DNA from: SVEL01 sp045123575 | GTDB taxonomy: Bacteria > Bacillota > Clostridia > Lachnospirales > Lachnospiraceae | DNA: 25,305 nt | NCBI GenBank assembly: GCA_045123575.1 | Contig: JBGVKG010000029.1 | Coordinates: 1 to 25,305, forward strand | Direction of reading: 5' to 3' | Part shown: positions 1 through 7,740 of the stretch, in pieces | Numbering within the stretch: position 1 is the first letter of the stretch | Layout: each line of letters starts with the position of its first letter | The notes under the pieces: generated by a model | What the model was told of the DNA's origin: nothing | Databases searched by the model: none | Seen by the model: only the letters and a program-made list of their open reading frames with translations | Translations under genes and position numbers: made by a program

Positions 1-106
1 TTTGTGCGACTAAGACTTTGATATTAAAGGTATAGTTTTGTTCTCGGCTACGAGTGCTAGACTATCTAAGAACATTACTTTTTACGCTATATAAATATAC
101 GCAACC

Positions 107-144
107 GGCAGGCAATTCGACATCGTGTCGATGCCTGCCTTTTT
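107..144 (+). terminator. Rho-independent terminator of the upstream unit
   Basis: GGCAGGCA (107-114) pairs with TGCCTGCC (132-139). Inside the loop CGACA (118-122) pairs with TGTCG (126-130) around a TCG loop. Five T residues follow at 140-144. It most likely ends a transcript that starts left of the window, perhaps the possible small RNA whose stems are visible at 39-74. Confidence 0.8.
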
Positions 145-163
145 CTGACATCGTGTCAGAAAA
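141..163. repeat. Perfect 10-bp hairpin sharing its core with the terminator
   Basis: TTTTCTGACA (141-150) and TGTCAGAAAA (154-163) are perfect inverted arms around TCG. The 11-bp core GACATCGTGTC also occurs inside the preceding terminator at 119-129. The flanking bases differ but stay paired (C/G there, T/A here), so the hairpin looks duplicated and then compensated. It could serve as a terminator for minus-strand transcripts arriving from the right, or as a back-up element. Confidence 0.6.
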
Positions 164-361
164 TTGCTAAATTATTCTGTTGTAATGTTCTAAGATACTC
201 TACACACTCTCCACATGAACAAAACTTATACCTCCAACATCAAAGTCTATCTACATAACCAGCATTTATTGTGATGGGATGGTGCTACGCCTGTAAACAG
301 ATGAACATTATTAAGCAGGTGTATTATGCAACCAGTGGAATGGTTCAACATTTCTATCCAT

Positions 362-465
362 ACAAGCCAAATCATATACAAAGGTAAGATAAAATGGTAA
401 ATCCAGCTTAAAAAGTCTACCTTTACAGGCTAAATCGTGTGTAAAGGTAAGAAAAAATGATAAAC
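362..465. repeat. Two degenerate direct repeats of about 41 bp
   Basis: Positions 362-403 and 425-465 align with about three quarters identity and an offset of 63 bp. Both contain a CAAATC or TAAATC block followed by AAAGGTAAGA and an ATG(g/a)TAAA block. No gene covers them and no further copy was seen in the window. They look like decayed intergenic repeats rather than an array. Confidence 0.5.
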
Positions 466-473
466 ACTACTAA

Positions 474-523
474 AAAAGAACTTTTAGTATGAATGTACAA
501 GTATTCTTACTCGAAGTTCTTTT
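474..523. terminator. Long inverted repeat, possible bidirectional terminator
   Basis: AAAAGAACTT (474-483) pairs exactly with AAGTTCTTTT (514-523). The pairing continues inside with AGTA/TACT and GAAT/ATTC, separated by single mismatches. The flanks are A-rich on the left and T-ending on the right, which suits termination in either direction. No gene is visible that it would obviously terminate. Confidence 0.45.
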
Positions 524-570
524 AAACAGTTAAACCAGAATTTATCATCGAGCTTCTTTTATGTATATGC

Positions 571-584
571 AATGTTATAACATT
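571..584. promoter_or_regulatory. 14-bp perfect palindrome upstream of the flavodiiron operon
   Basis: AATGTTATAACATT is its own reverse complement and ends 70 bp before the fprA start codon. Its position suggests an operator for the fprA-rubredoxin-oxidoreductase operon. I cannot assign it to a known regulator: it does not fit the PerR box or the Rex consensus well. No clear -35/-10 pair was found around it, so the operator role is inferred from symmetry and place. Confidence 0.4.
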
Positions 585-654
585 CAAAACCAGAATATTT
601 ATCAAAAAAATGTAGATAATAGTAAAGCATTATGTGAAGTAAGGAGTGGATGTT

Positions 655-1815
655 ATGATAATTACGGATGATATTAGATATGTTGGCGTTAATGACTTTG
701 ATATAGATTTATTTGAGGGGCTATACAAGGTACCTAGCGGTATGGCATATAATTCCTATGTTATTTTGGATGAAAAGATAGCAGTATTAGATACAGTAGA
801 TGCAGAGTTTGGAGAACAGTGGCTTCGCAATATTGAAAGGGTTATTGGAAATCTTAGACCGGATTATCTTATTATACAGCATATGGAGCCAGACCATTCG
901 TCAAATATTCTTAGTTTCCTAGAAAAATATCCCAATACAACGATAGTAGCTTCAGTAAAGGCATTTGTTATGATGAGCCATTTCTTTGGAAGAGATTTTT
1001 CAAAAGATGGAAAGGTTGTAGGAGATGACGAAGTATTAGAGCTAGGTAAGCATAAGCTTATCTTTTTTAGTGCGCCTATGGTTCATTGGCCAGAGGTTAT
1101 TATGTCTTATGATACTACTGAGAAGGTGCTTTTTTCGGCAGATGGATTTGGCAGATTTGGAGCACATGATATAGAGGAGGAGTGGATTGAAGAAGCTAGA
1201 AGATATTATATAGGTATAGTGGGTAAGTATGGTGTGTATGTGCAAAAACTTCTAAAAAAATTGGCAGGATGGGATATTAGGAAAATATGTCCGCTCCATG
1301 GACCAGTATTAGCGGGAAATATAGAGTACTATATAGAAATGTATAATACATGGTCTAATTACATTCCTGAAGAGGACGGTGTGATGATAGCATATACATC
1401 TGTATATGGAAATACGAAAAATGCAGTTATGTTATTGGAAGAAAAGCTTAGGTCAAGGGGATATAAAAGGGTTGTAATCTATGATTTAGCTAGGTGTGAC
1501 ATGTCTGTGGCAGTAGCTGATGCGTTTAAGTACAGTAAGCTTGTTTTGGCAACTACAACATATAATGCGGAAATATTTCCACCTATGAGAGAGTTTATTA
1601 ATTGTCTTATAGAGAGAAATTATCAGAAACGACTAGTAGGGATAATAGAGAATGGTAGCTGGGCACCTATTGCAGCTAAGATTATTAGGGAAAAGATGGA
1701 GAGGTGTAAAGGCATAGTTTTTACTGATACTATGGTTAAGATATTGTCGGTGCCTAATGAAGAAAGCATAAGACAACTAGATATGTTGGCAGATGAATTG
1801 TGTAAAAGTTATTAA
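655..1815 (+). CDS. fprA: Flavodiiron protein (A-type flavoprotein, FprA family)
   Basis: Reduces O2 to water and/or NO to N2O in the cytoplasm, using electrons from rubredoxin or a similar donor. Numbered from the chosen start, the N-terminal metallo-beta-lactamase-like domain (about 1-240) carries the full di-iron ligand set: the HMEPDH motif (H76, E78, D80, H81), H144, D163 and H215. The C-terminal flavodoxin domain begins near residue 243 with the FMN loop TSVYGNT. At 386 aa it matches the family's usual size, with no extra rubredoxin domain fused on. An upstream GTG at 646 is in frame but overlaps the AAGGAG (641-646); ATG 655 lies 8 nt after that site and is preferred. A separate rubredoxin gene follows 90 bp downstream and is the likely electron donor. 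Whether O2 or NO is the main substrate cannot be read from the sequence. Confidence 0.93.
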   Translation: MIITDDIRYVGVNDFDIDLFEGLYKVPSGMAYNSYVILDEKIAVLDTVDAEFGEQWLRNIERVIGNLRPDYLIIQHMEPDHSSNILSFLEKYPNTTIVASVKAFVMMSHFFGRDFSKDGKVVGDDEVLELGKHKLIFFSAPMVHWPEVIMSYDTTEKVLFSADGFGRFGAHDIEEEWIEEARRYYIGIVGKYGVYVQKLLKKLAGWDIRKICPLHGPVLAGNIEYYIEMYNTWSNYIPEEDGVMIAYTSVYGNTKNAVMLLEEKLRSRGYKRVVIYDLARCDMSVAVADAFKYSKLVLATTTYNAEIFPPMREFINCLIERNYQKRLVGIIENGSWAPIAAKIIREKMERCKGIVFTDTMVKILSVPNEESIRQLDMLADELCKSY

Positions 1816-1905
1816 ATTTATAAATAAAAACAAAACATATAGAGAAAGCTATTAAATGCAAATCAAATATATTGAAATATATGAATTTTATAGGAGGATA
1901 TGACA

Positions 1906-2067
1906 ATGAAATATGTATGTGATGTGTGTGGATGGGTATATGATGAGGAAGAGGGCGCACCTGATATGGGGATTGCACCGGGTACAAAGTTTGAAGATTT
2001 GCCAGATGATTTTTTATGCCCACTTTGTATGGTAGGAAAGGACTTATTTAGCAAGGTGGAGGAGTAA
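1906..2067 (+). CDS. Rubredoxin (53 aa)
   Basis: A small one-electron carrier with a single Fe(Cys)4 centre. Two Cys-x-x-Cys knuckles are visible: CDVCGW near the N-terminus and CPLC near residues 38-41, with the usual YDEEEG and the aromatic-rich FEDLPDDFLCP segment. Start: ATG 1906 lies 8 nt after AGGAGG (1892-1897); an in-frame ATG at 1900 is only 2 nt from it. It lies between the flavodiiron gene and the oxoacid oxidoreductase genes, so it probably feeds electrons to FprA. One oddity is that the residue after the second knuckle is Met (CPLCM) where most rubredoxins have Gly. A second is Trp rather than Tyr after the first CxxCG. Both may alter redox potential or partner choice. Confidence 0.92.
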   Translation: MKYVCDVCGWVYDEEEGAPDMGIAPGTKFEDLPDDFLCPLCMVGKDLFSKVEE

Positions 2068-2098
2068 TAACGGGTTGAGGTTATGGAAGGAAACAGGG

Positions 2099-3244
2099 AT
2101 GAGTAAAGCGGATGTAATTGTAAATAGTTTGAAGGATTCTTTAGAAAGTGGAAGAGATTATTACGAGATTAGGCTAGAAAGTATAGGTGGTCTGGGAGCT
2201 AACTTATGTGGAAAAATGTTAGGAGAATTAGGTGTAAAATATCTGGATGTGAACAGTAGCAGTTTTTCTAGCTATGGCTCCGAAAAGACAGGAACGCCTG
2301 TAAAGGGATATATAAGATATAGTAGGGTGGATAAGGAGATAAGGGTTCATTCACCAGTGGTTGAGCCAGATGTACTTGTGGTGTTTCATCAAGCGCTTCT
2401 TAATGACAAATCAGTATTGAAGGGTTGTGGTCCTAATACTACGCTTGTTATAGCATTAGATTATAATGAAGATGAATCGTGTGATTTTGAGAAGAAATAT
2501 CTTACAGGGGATGATAAGAGTTTGTGTGCAGGCGCATGTTATGGGGTGTATGCACAACGCATTGCTATGGAGACACATTCTAGGATAAATGTCGTAATGC
2601 TAGGTGCTATATTAAGAATTCTAGGACTTGAGAACACTATGGCTGGTGAACAAATATGTGAAGCTACATTGGGTAAAAAGTACCCTGATGTGCTAAAAGG
2701 TAATCTTGAAGGGATACGTAGAGGTTTTGAGGAAGTAAAGGAATTACATTTAGCTAAGACAGATGTATGTCAGTGTGATAAAAGCCATATAGATAATAGT
2801 GCTCCTGAATGGGGATATAATAACGCCCCTATAGGTGGAATAAATCCTAGGGTAGGTAGCACAGTTATAGCAGATTTATCCCCATCTAGACAAGGCTATA
2901 TACCATTATTTATAAAAGAGCGCTGTATTAATTGCGGATTGTGCCATTCTACATGTCCTGATATGGTATTTCAATTTAATAAGGGTGAATATAAAGGTCG
3001 AGAGATGATGGTAAATAATGGGCTTGATTATTATCATTGTAAAGGTTGCTTACGTTGTGTGGAGGTATGTCCTGTAAATGCACTTGTAAGGGGCGTAGAG
3101 GCAGAACATCCACGTAAAGAATATTTCATGCCTAATAAAGAACTTATACGTATGCCTAAGTATTATGAGAAGTCAGGAGCGGATGGATATATTACATCAG
3201 AATCATATTTGACAGAAAAGAGAGTGGAGGGTGGAGAGGTATAA
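2099..3244 (+). CDS. 2-oxoacid:acceptor oxidoreductase, fused gamma and delta (ferredoxin) subunits
   Basis: Part of an enzyme that oxidises a 2-oxoacid with CoA and passes electrons to ferredoxin or a related acceptor. Residues 25-215 or so form the gamma domain (SIGGLGAN motif near the start). The C-terminal part is an 8Fe ferredoxin-like delta domain with two CxxCxxCxxxCP motifs: C276, C279, C282, C286 and C314, C317, C320, C324. Start: an in-frame TTG at 2075 is possible, but ATG 2099 sits 8 nt after GGAAGG (2085-2090) and gives the natural gamma N-terminus (381 aa). The stop overlaps the start of the next gene by one base (TAATG), a sign of translational coupling. The substrate could be pyruvate, 2-oxoglutarate or a branched-chain oxoacid; the sequence alone does not decide. 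Confidence 0.85.
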   Translation: MSKADVIVNSLKDSLESGRDYYEIRLESIGGLGANLCGKMLGELGVKYLDVNSSSFSSYGSEKTGTPVKGYIRYSRVDKEIRVHSPVVEPDVLVVFHQALLNDKSVLKGCGPNTTLVIALDYNEDESCDFEKKYLTGDDKSLCAGACYGVYAQRIAMETHSRINVVMLGAILRILGLENTMAGEQICEATLGKKYPDVLKGNLEGIRRGFEEVKELHLAKTDVCQCDKSHIDNSAPEWGYNNAPIGGINPRVGSTVIADLSPSRQGYIPLFIKERCINCGLCHSTCPDMVFQFNKGEYKGREMMVNNGLDYYHCKGCLRCVEVCPVNALVRGVEAEHPRKEYFMPNKELIRMPKYYEKSGADGYITSESYLTEKRVEGGEV

Positions 3245-5490
3245 TGAAAAATCAAGTAATGGAATATGCATCGGGTAATGAAATGGCAGCAATAGCTGTA
3301 AAACAGATAGGCTATGATTTGATGGGATATTATCCTATAACACCGTCAACTCAGATAGCTGAAAACCTTGATATTATGCGGGCCAATGGCGATACTGATA
3401 TAGTGATGGTGGCTGCAGAAGGAGAGCACAGTGCGGCAGGTATATGCTATGGTGCATCTGTTGCGGGTGGAAGAGTAATCAATGCTACCAGTGCCAATGG
3501 TCTTTTATATGCTATAGAGCAGTTGCCTGTTCAGTCAGGTACTAGGTATCCTATGGTAATGAATGTGGTATGCAGGACTGTTTCTGGACCTCTTTCCATC
3601 AAGGGAGATCATAGTGATATAATGTATATATTAAATGCAGGATGGCCTATCTTATTTGCAAGCACGGTTCAACAGGTATATGACTTTAATATTATAGCTT
3701 TGAAACTGGCTGAACAGGTTAGATTGCCTGTAATCGTGGCGTATGATGGTTTTTTTACAAGTCATCAGAAAGGGAGATGCTATAGATTTGCGGATGATAA
3801 TATCGTTAAAGAATTCGTTGGTGAAAAGATAGAGAAGTATCCATTTTTGGATTTGGAACACCCTATTACAGTTGGTTCTTATATGAATGAACCAGATATC
3901 ATCAATAATAGGTATCAGATGCATTTGGCTATGGAAAATGCTAGTAAGGTGATACCTAACTTATTTAAGGAATACGGAGATTTATCCGGTAGATATTATG
4001 ACAAAGTAGAGGGTAATGATTGTGAGGATGCTGAAAGTATACTAGTATTATTAGGTTCATCCTTTGATACTTCTATAGAGGCAGTAGAAGATATGCGTCA
4101 TTTAGGCAAAAAGGTTGGTGCGGCAACTCTTCACGTGCTTAGACCATTTCCTGGCAAGGAATTATGCGATTTGCTAGATGGCGCTTCAAATGTCATGGTA
4201 GCAGATAGGCAGGATAGCTATGGTGCAGGTGGTGGAAATCTGTCTTTGGAAGTTCGTGCCGCTGTGCAAAGATATAAAATTACGACTGATGTTAAGAGTT
4301 TAGTATATGGATTAGGCGGAAAGGATTTCTTTAAGGATGACGCAAAGAATATGCTTTCTATGGCTAACGATGCGTCAGCAAAGGATTTTGGGTACTATGG
4401 CATAACTAAAGGTGTATGTGATGAGCATAAAGATGGAGATAATGATGATGCTTGTGGCCAACCATTATTTGAAACATTAACTGGAAAAGATACAAAAATC
4501 GGAGCTACGAAGATAGAAGAGAATCAATCTGGAGAGGTTAAAGTCATAGGAGCTAATTTAAATACTGTAACAGCTATGCCGGCCCGTATTGCTCCTGGTC
4601 ACGGAGCTTGCCCAGGATGTGGTATACCTGTTAATCTGAACCTTCTTCTACGAGGAATAGAGGATCCGGTTGTATTTCTATTTCAGACAGGATGTGCGAT
4701 GATAGTTACTACAGCATATCCAAGAACCAGTTTTAGGGTGCCTTATGTTCACAATTTGTTTCAAAATGGTGCAGCGACTCTAAGTGGTGTAGCTGAGGTG
4801 TGTTATAGAAAACAGCAAAAGGGAGAGATACCACCAGGGGACATTATGTTCATAATGGTAACAGGTGATGGTGGTATGGATATTGGTATGGGCTCAGCAT
4901 TAGGAACAGCGTTAAGAGGTCATAGATTATTGATATTTGAGTACGACAATGGTGGATATATGAATACGGGCTATCAGCTATCATATTCTACGCCTATGGG
5001 TGCTAGGAGCGCAACATCACACATTGGTAAGGAACAGTATGGAAAAACATTTTTTCACAAAGATATGCCACGTATTATGGCGTCCACAGGTATGCCTTAT
5101 GTGGCAACAGTAGCAGAGTCTAATCCTGTTGATTTTATGAAGAAGGCAGCTAAGGCAGCTCATTATGCTAAAACAACAGGTACAGCCTATGTTAAGGCAA
5201 TATCTGCTTGTCCGCTCAACTGGAATGATAAGCCAGCTACAGAGAGAAAGGTCATTGAGGCAGCAGTCAATAGCTGTTATTTTCCACTGTATGAGATAGA
5301 GCGTGGAAAGGTAAGATTATCCTATGAACCAGATAAAGTAGGAAAGAAAGTGCCGGTTAAGGATTGGCTTGTCATGATGGGTAGAACTAAGCATCTAGGA
5401 AAGCCTGAGTATACTGATATAGTTACAAAGATTCAAAATGAAGTTGACGACAGATATAATAGCTTGAAAAGATTATCAGAATTGGGATAG
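3244..5490 (+). CDS. 2-oxoacid:acceptor oxidoreductase, fused alpha and beta (TPP) subunits
   Basis: This is the catalytic half of the complex. Residues 1 to about 390 are the alpha (pyrimidine-binding) domain, with the YYPITPSTQIAE motif and the AAEGEHSAAG segment that contains the glutamate activating thiamine diphosphate. A linker of about 50 acidic residues follows. The beta domain starts near 447 with HGACPGCG (an iron-sulfur or structural Cys motif) and contains the TPP motif GDGGMDIGMG followed by YDNGGYMNTG. In many clostridia alpha and beta are separate genes; here all four classic subunits are packed in two polypeptides with the preceding gene. Two internal fusions and a stop-start overlap imply 1:1 production. 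Its presence behind fprA and rubredoxin suggests it supplies reductant for O2/NO scavenging, but a biosynthetic role is also possible. Confidence 0.87.
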   Translation: MKNQVMEYASGNEMAAIAVKQIGYDLMGYYPITPSTQIAENLDIMRANGDTDIVMVAAEGEHSAAGICYGASVAGGRVINATSANGLLYAIEQLPVQSGTRYPMVMNVVCRTVSGPLSIKGDHSDIMYILNAGWPILFASTVQQVYDFNIIALKLAEQVRLPVIVAYDGFFTSHQKGRCYRFADDNIVKEFVGEKIEKYPFLDLEHPITVGSYMNEPDIINNRYQMHLAMENASKVIPNLFKEYGDLSGRYYDKVEGNDCEDAESILVLLGSSFDTSIEAVEDMRHLGKKVGAATLHVLRPFPGKELCDLLDGASNVMVADRQDSYGAGGGNLSLEVRAAVQRYKITTDVKSLVYGLGGKDFFKDDAKNMLSMANDASAKDFGYYGITKGVCDEHKDGDNDDACGQPLFETLTGKDTKIGATKIEENQSGEVKVIGANLNTVTAMPARIAPGHGACPGCGIPVNLNLLLRGIEDPVVFLFQTGCAMIVTTAYPRTSFRVPYVHNLFQNGAATLSGVAEVCYRKQQKGEIPPGDIMFIMVTGDGGMDIGMGSALGTALRGHRLLIFEYDNGGYMNTGYQLSYSTPMGARSATSHIGKEQYGKTFFHKDMPRIMASTGMPYVATVAESNPVDFMKKAAKAAHYAKTTGTAYVKAISACPLNWNDKPATERKVIEAAVNSCYFPLYEIERGKVRLSYEPDKVGKKVPVKDWLVMMGRTKHLGKPEYTDIVTKIQNEVDDRYNSLKRLSELG

Positions 5491-5543
5491 TGTCAGAAAT
5501 GATATTTAATGTAACAACTTTGAAACTTTAGTGCAATAAATCG

Positions 5544-5572
5544 TTGACAAAAATAGAAAATTTGTATAAAAT
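5544..5572 (+). promoter_or_regulatory. Sigma-A promoter of the citrate synthase gene
   Basis: TTGACA (5544-5549) is followed by a 17-bp spacer and TAAAAT (5567-5572). It lies 40 bp before the start codon and separates this gene from the preceding oxidoreductase operon, for which no terminator hairpin is visible. Confidence 0.8.
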
Positions 5573-5611
5573 AGTGTAGATAAAAATTAGGAGCACTGGA
5601 AGGAGATAACT

Positions 5612-7000
5612 ATGGAAAATAGAAGAGTTAATATGGATACACATACAAACCTGTTGAGATTGGAGGAGCCTATCTATCATTTGGTAGATGTGAAAGAGCC
5701 AAATACTTTTAGAAATCTTTTTCCATATACAGAAGTACCAAAAATAGCATTTAATGATAGAATTGTTCCACATTGTATGCCAGACAATATATGGATAACA
5801 GATACAACATTCAGAGATGGTCAGCAGTCTAGAGCGCCATATACAGCAGAGCAGATTGTAAGATTATTTGATTATTTCCATGATTTGGGTGGCCCAAAGG
5901 GAATTATCAGAGCATCAGAGTTCTTCCTTTATAGCAAGAAGGACAGAGATGCAGTATATAAGTGTATGGAGAGAGGATATGAGTTCCCAGAAGTTACTAG
6001 CTGGATAAGAGCAAGTAAGAAGGATTTCGAGTTAGTAAAGGATTTAGGTATTAAGGAGACAGGTATCTTAGTTAGCTGTTCAGATTACCATATATTCTAT
6101 AAGATGAAGATGAGCAGAAAAGAATGTATGGATCATTATTTAAGCGTTGTAAGAGAATGTCTTGAGACAGGTGTTGCACCTAGATGTCACCTTGAGGATA
6201 TTACACGTTCTGATATACACGGATTCGTTATTCCATTCTGTTTAGAGCTTATGAAACTTCAGGATGAGTATGGTATACCAGTGAAGATTCGTGCCTGTGA
6301 TACAATGGGTTACGGCGTTAACTTCTCAGGAGCTGTTATCCCACGTTCTGTTCAGGGTATTATATATGGTCTTAAGACACATGGTGGAGTGCCTAGTGAG
6401 CAGATAGAGTGGCATGGTCATAATGACTTCTACAAGGCTGTTACAAATTCAACAACAGCTTGGTTATATGGTGCCAGCGGAGTTAACTGTTCATTATTTG
6501 GTATCGGTGAGAGAACTGGTAATACACCACTTGAGGCGATGGTATTTGAGTATGCACAGCTTCGTGGTACAATGGATGGTATGAAGCCAGAGGTTATCAC
6601 AGAGATGGCAGAGTACTACGAAAAAGAAATAGGATATAAGGTACCTTCTAGAACACCATTTGTAGGTTCAGCTTTCAATGTAACTAGAGCAGGTATACAT
6701 GCAGATGGTCTTTTAAAGAATGAGGAGATTTACAATATCTTCGATACAGAGAAGATACTTAATAGACCAGTACTTGTAGCGGTATCTAACACTTCAGGAC
6801 TTGCTGGTATTGCACACTGGATTAACACATACTTTAAGCTTAAGGATGATAAGAAGGTGGACAAGCAGTCAGAGCTGGTTAAGGAAGTAAAGAATTGGGT
6901 AGATGAGGAATACGAAAGTGGTAGAGTAACAGTTATCACAGATGAGGAGCTTCTTGAAGTAATTAGTACAACATGTGAGCGTATCGGCATTACCCTCTAA
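5612..7000 (+). CDS. Re-type citrate synthase (homocitrate/isopropylmalate synthase-like)
   Basis: Condenses acetyl-CoA with oxaloacetate to citrate with Re stereochemistry, feeding glutamate synthesis in anaerobes that lack the ordinary Si enzyme. It is a DRE-TIM metallolyase: the DTTFRDGQQ motif lies near residue 64 and the metal-binding HGHND near 268, with GIGERTGNTPLE and SGVNCSLFG after it. At 462 aa it fits the Re-citrate synthase group (the Clostridium kluyveri enzyme is about this size). The long N-terminal segment before the barrel and the FHDLGGPKGIIRASEFF stretch are typical of that group. It is much less like leucine-pathway LeuA, which has a regulatory C-terminal domain absent here. 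Start ATG 5612 follows GGAAGGAG (5598-5605). Own promoter and terminator make it monocistronic. A homocitrate synthase remains the alternative. Confidence 0.82.
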   Translation: MENRRVNMDTHTNLLRLEEPIYHLVDVKEPNTFRNLFPYTEVPKIAFNDRIVPHCMPDNIWITDTTFRDGQQSRAPYTAEQIVRLFDYFHDLGGPKGIIRASEFFLYSKKDRDAVYKCMERGYEFPEVTSWIRASKKDFELVKDLGIKETGILVSCSDYHIFYKMKMSRKECMDHYLSVVRECLETGVAPRCHLEDITRSDIHGFVIPFCLELMKLQDEYGIPVKIRACDTMGYGVNFSGAVIPRSVQGIIYGLKTHGGVPSEQIEWHGHNDFYKAVTNSTTAWLYGASGVNCSLFGIGERTGNTPLEAMVFEYAQLRGTMDGMKPEVITEMAEYYEKEIGYKVPSRTPFVGSAFNVTRAGIHADGLLKNEEIYNIFDTEKILNRPVLVAVSNTSGLAGIAHWINTYFKLKDDKKVDKQSELVKEVKNWVDEEYESGRVTVITDEELLEVISTTCERIGITL

Positions 7001-7013
7001 TATGAATAAAATT

Positions 7014-7045
7014 GCACCCGTCATAATGACGGGTGCTTTGTTGTT
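7014..7045. terminator. Bidirectional terminator between convergent genes
   Basis: GCACCCGTCA (7014-7023) pairs perfectly with TGACGGGTGC (7027-7036) around TAA. On the plus strand TTTGTTGTT follows; on the minus strand the sequence after the stem is AATTTTATT. It ends the citrate synthase transcript and also the convergent DUF4956 operon, whose stop codon is at 7044. Confidence 0.88.
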
Positions 7046-7712
7046 AAATATAGTCGCCAGTGTATTCAATAAGCATAGCGGATTCTACGCCTTCAAGTTC
7101 ACTAATGCGGTTTACAAATTCTGTATTGGAGTGCTTACTTATAGATACTTGCAAGGTTAGCTCTGTCTTTCCTCTGTGTGAAGTTTTACTTTTTAAGGTA
7201 TTTTTTATATCAATTAGTTCGTTTCTAACTGATTCATCTGCGGCATCAAAGTACTTGATTACAAGAAGGTATGTATGTGAACCTGTGGAAAGTACACAAA
7301 AGAGCATATATACAGCGGCAACCATCAATGTAGAAATAATAGCAAATGCATATAATCCAGCTCCAGTAGTGATTCCAGCTGCTATAGACCAAAATAAGAA
7401 GCCGATATCTAAAGGATCTTTGATGGATGAGCGAAATCTAACAATAGATAGAGCGCCTACCATACCAAGGGAAAGAACGATATTTGAACTGATAGTAGTT
7501 ATAACAAATGCAGTAACTAAACAGAGCATTACATTTAGTATATTAAAATTGTTGCTATATACAGCACCTCTGTAAAACAGTTTATACATTATAAAAATAA
7601 TGGAAGAGCATAGCAAGGCTACAACCAAAGTAGTGATAATGTAAGGTGTTGATAGATTAGGTGAAAGCGCTCCTTGTTTAAATATTTCTGTAATAATATC
7701 TTTAAAACTCAT
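7044..7712 (-). CDS. DUF4956 family membrane protein
   Basis: A 222-residue inner-membrane protein of unknown function. Hydrophobic segments lie near residues 23-46, 57-82 and 103-142. The family signature GMVGALSIVRFRSS at 83-96, followed by IKDPLDIGFLFW, sits between them. The C-terminal 75 residues are a soluble alpha/beta tail ending ELEGVESAMLIEY, which resembles a small ferredoxin-fold regulatory domain. The start has AGGAGG 5 nt before the ATG. It is the last gene of a four-gene minus-strand operon, 28 bp behind the VTC-type polymerase. DUF4956 proteins are repeatedly found beside VTC and CotH proteins (family knowledge), so a channel or exporter for the polymer or phosphate product is a reasonable inference, not a demonstrated role. 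Confidence 0.85.
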   Translation of the reverse strand: MSFKDIITEIFKQGALSPNLSTPYIITTLVVALLCSSIIFIMYKLFYRGAVYSNNFNILNVMLCLVTAFVITTISSNIVLSLGMVGALSIVRFRSSIKDPLDIGFLFWSIAAGITTGAGLYAFAIISTLMVAAVYMLFCVLSTGSHTYLLVIKYFDAADESVRNELIDIKNTLKSKTSHRGKTELTLQVSISKHSNTEFVNRISELEGVESAMLIEYTGDYI

Positions 7713-7740
7713 AGTATCCTCCTATATATTAGTTAATTGT

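Larger units (their letters stand above)
1..645. other. Non-coding leader region without a gene
   Basis: No reading frame here has a ribosome binding site and a protein-like composition; all three plus frames close within the first 45 bases or so. The stretch holds, in order, a possible small RNA end with short stems (39-74), a terminator (107-144), a second perfect hairpin (141-163), a degenerate pair of direct repeats (362-465), a long inverted repeat (474-523), a 10-bp motif AAACCAGAAT occurring at 532-541 and 587-596, and a 14-bp palindrome (571-584). It separates whatever lies upstream from the flavodiiron operon. Confidence 0.7.

Noticed and set aside
1..45. 3' end of an upstream coding gene
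   Set aside because: All plus frames stop quickly and nothing protein-like can be recognised in so few codons.
646..654. GTG start for the flavodiiron gene
   Set aside because: It overlaps the AAGGAG itself; ATG 655 has an 8-nt spacing and the normal N-terminus.
5491..5543. Terminator after the oxidoreductase operon
   Set aside because: No inverted repeat followed by a T-run could be found before the next promoter.
7060..7575. 171-codon plus-strand frame opposite the DUF4956 gene
   Set aside because: Composition is that of an antisense shadow; no ribosome binding site, and the minus-strand protein has clear family motifs.
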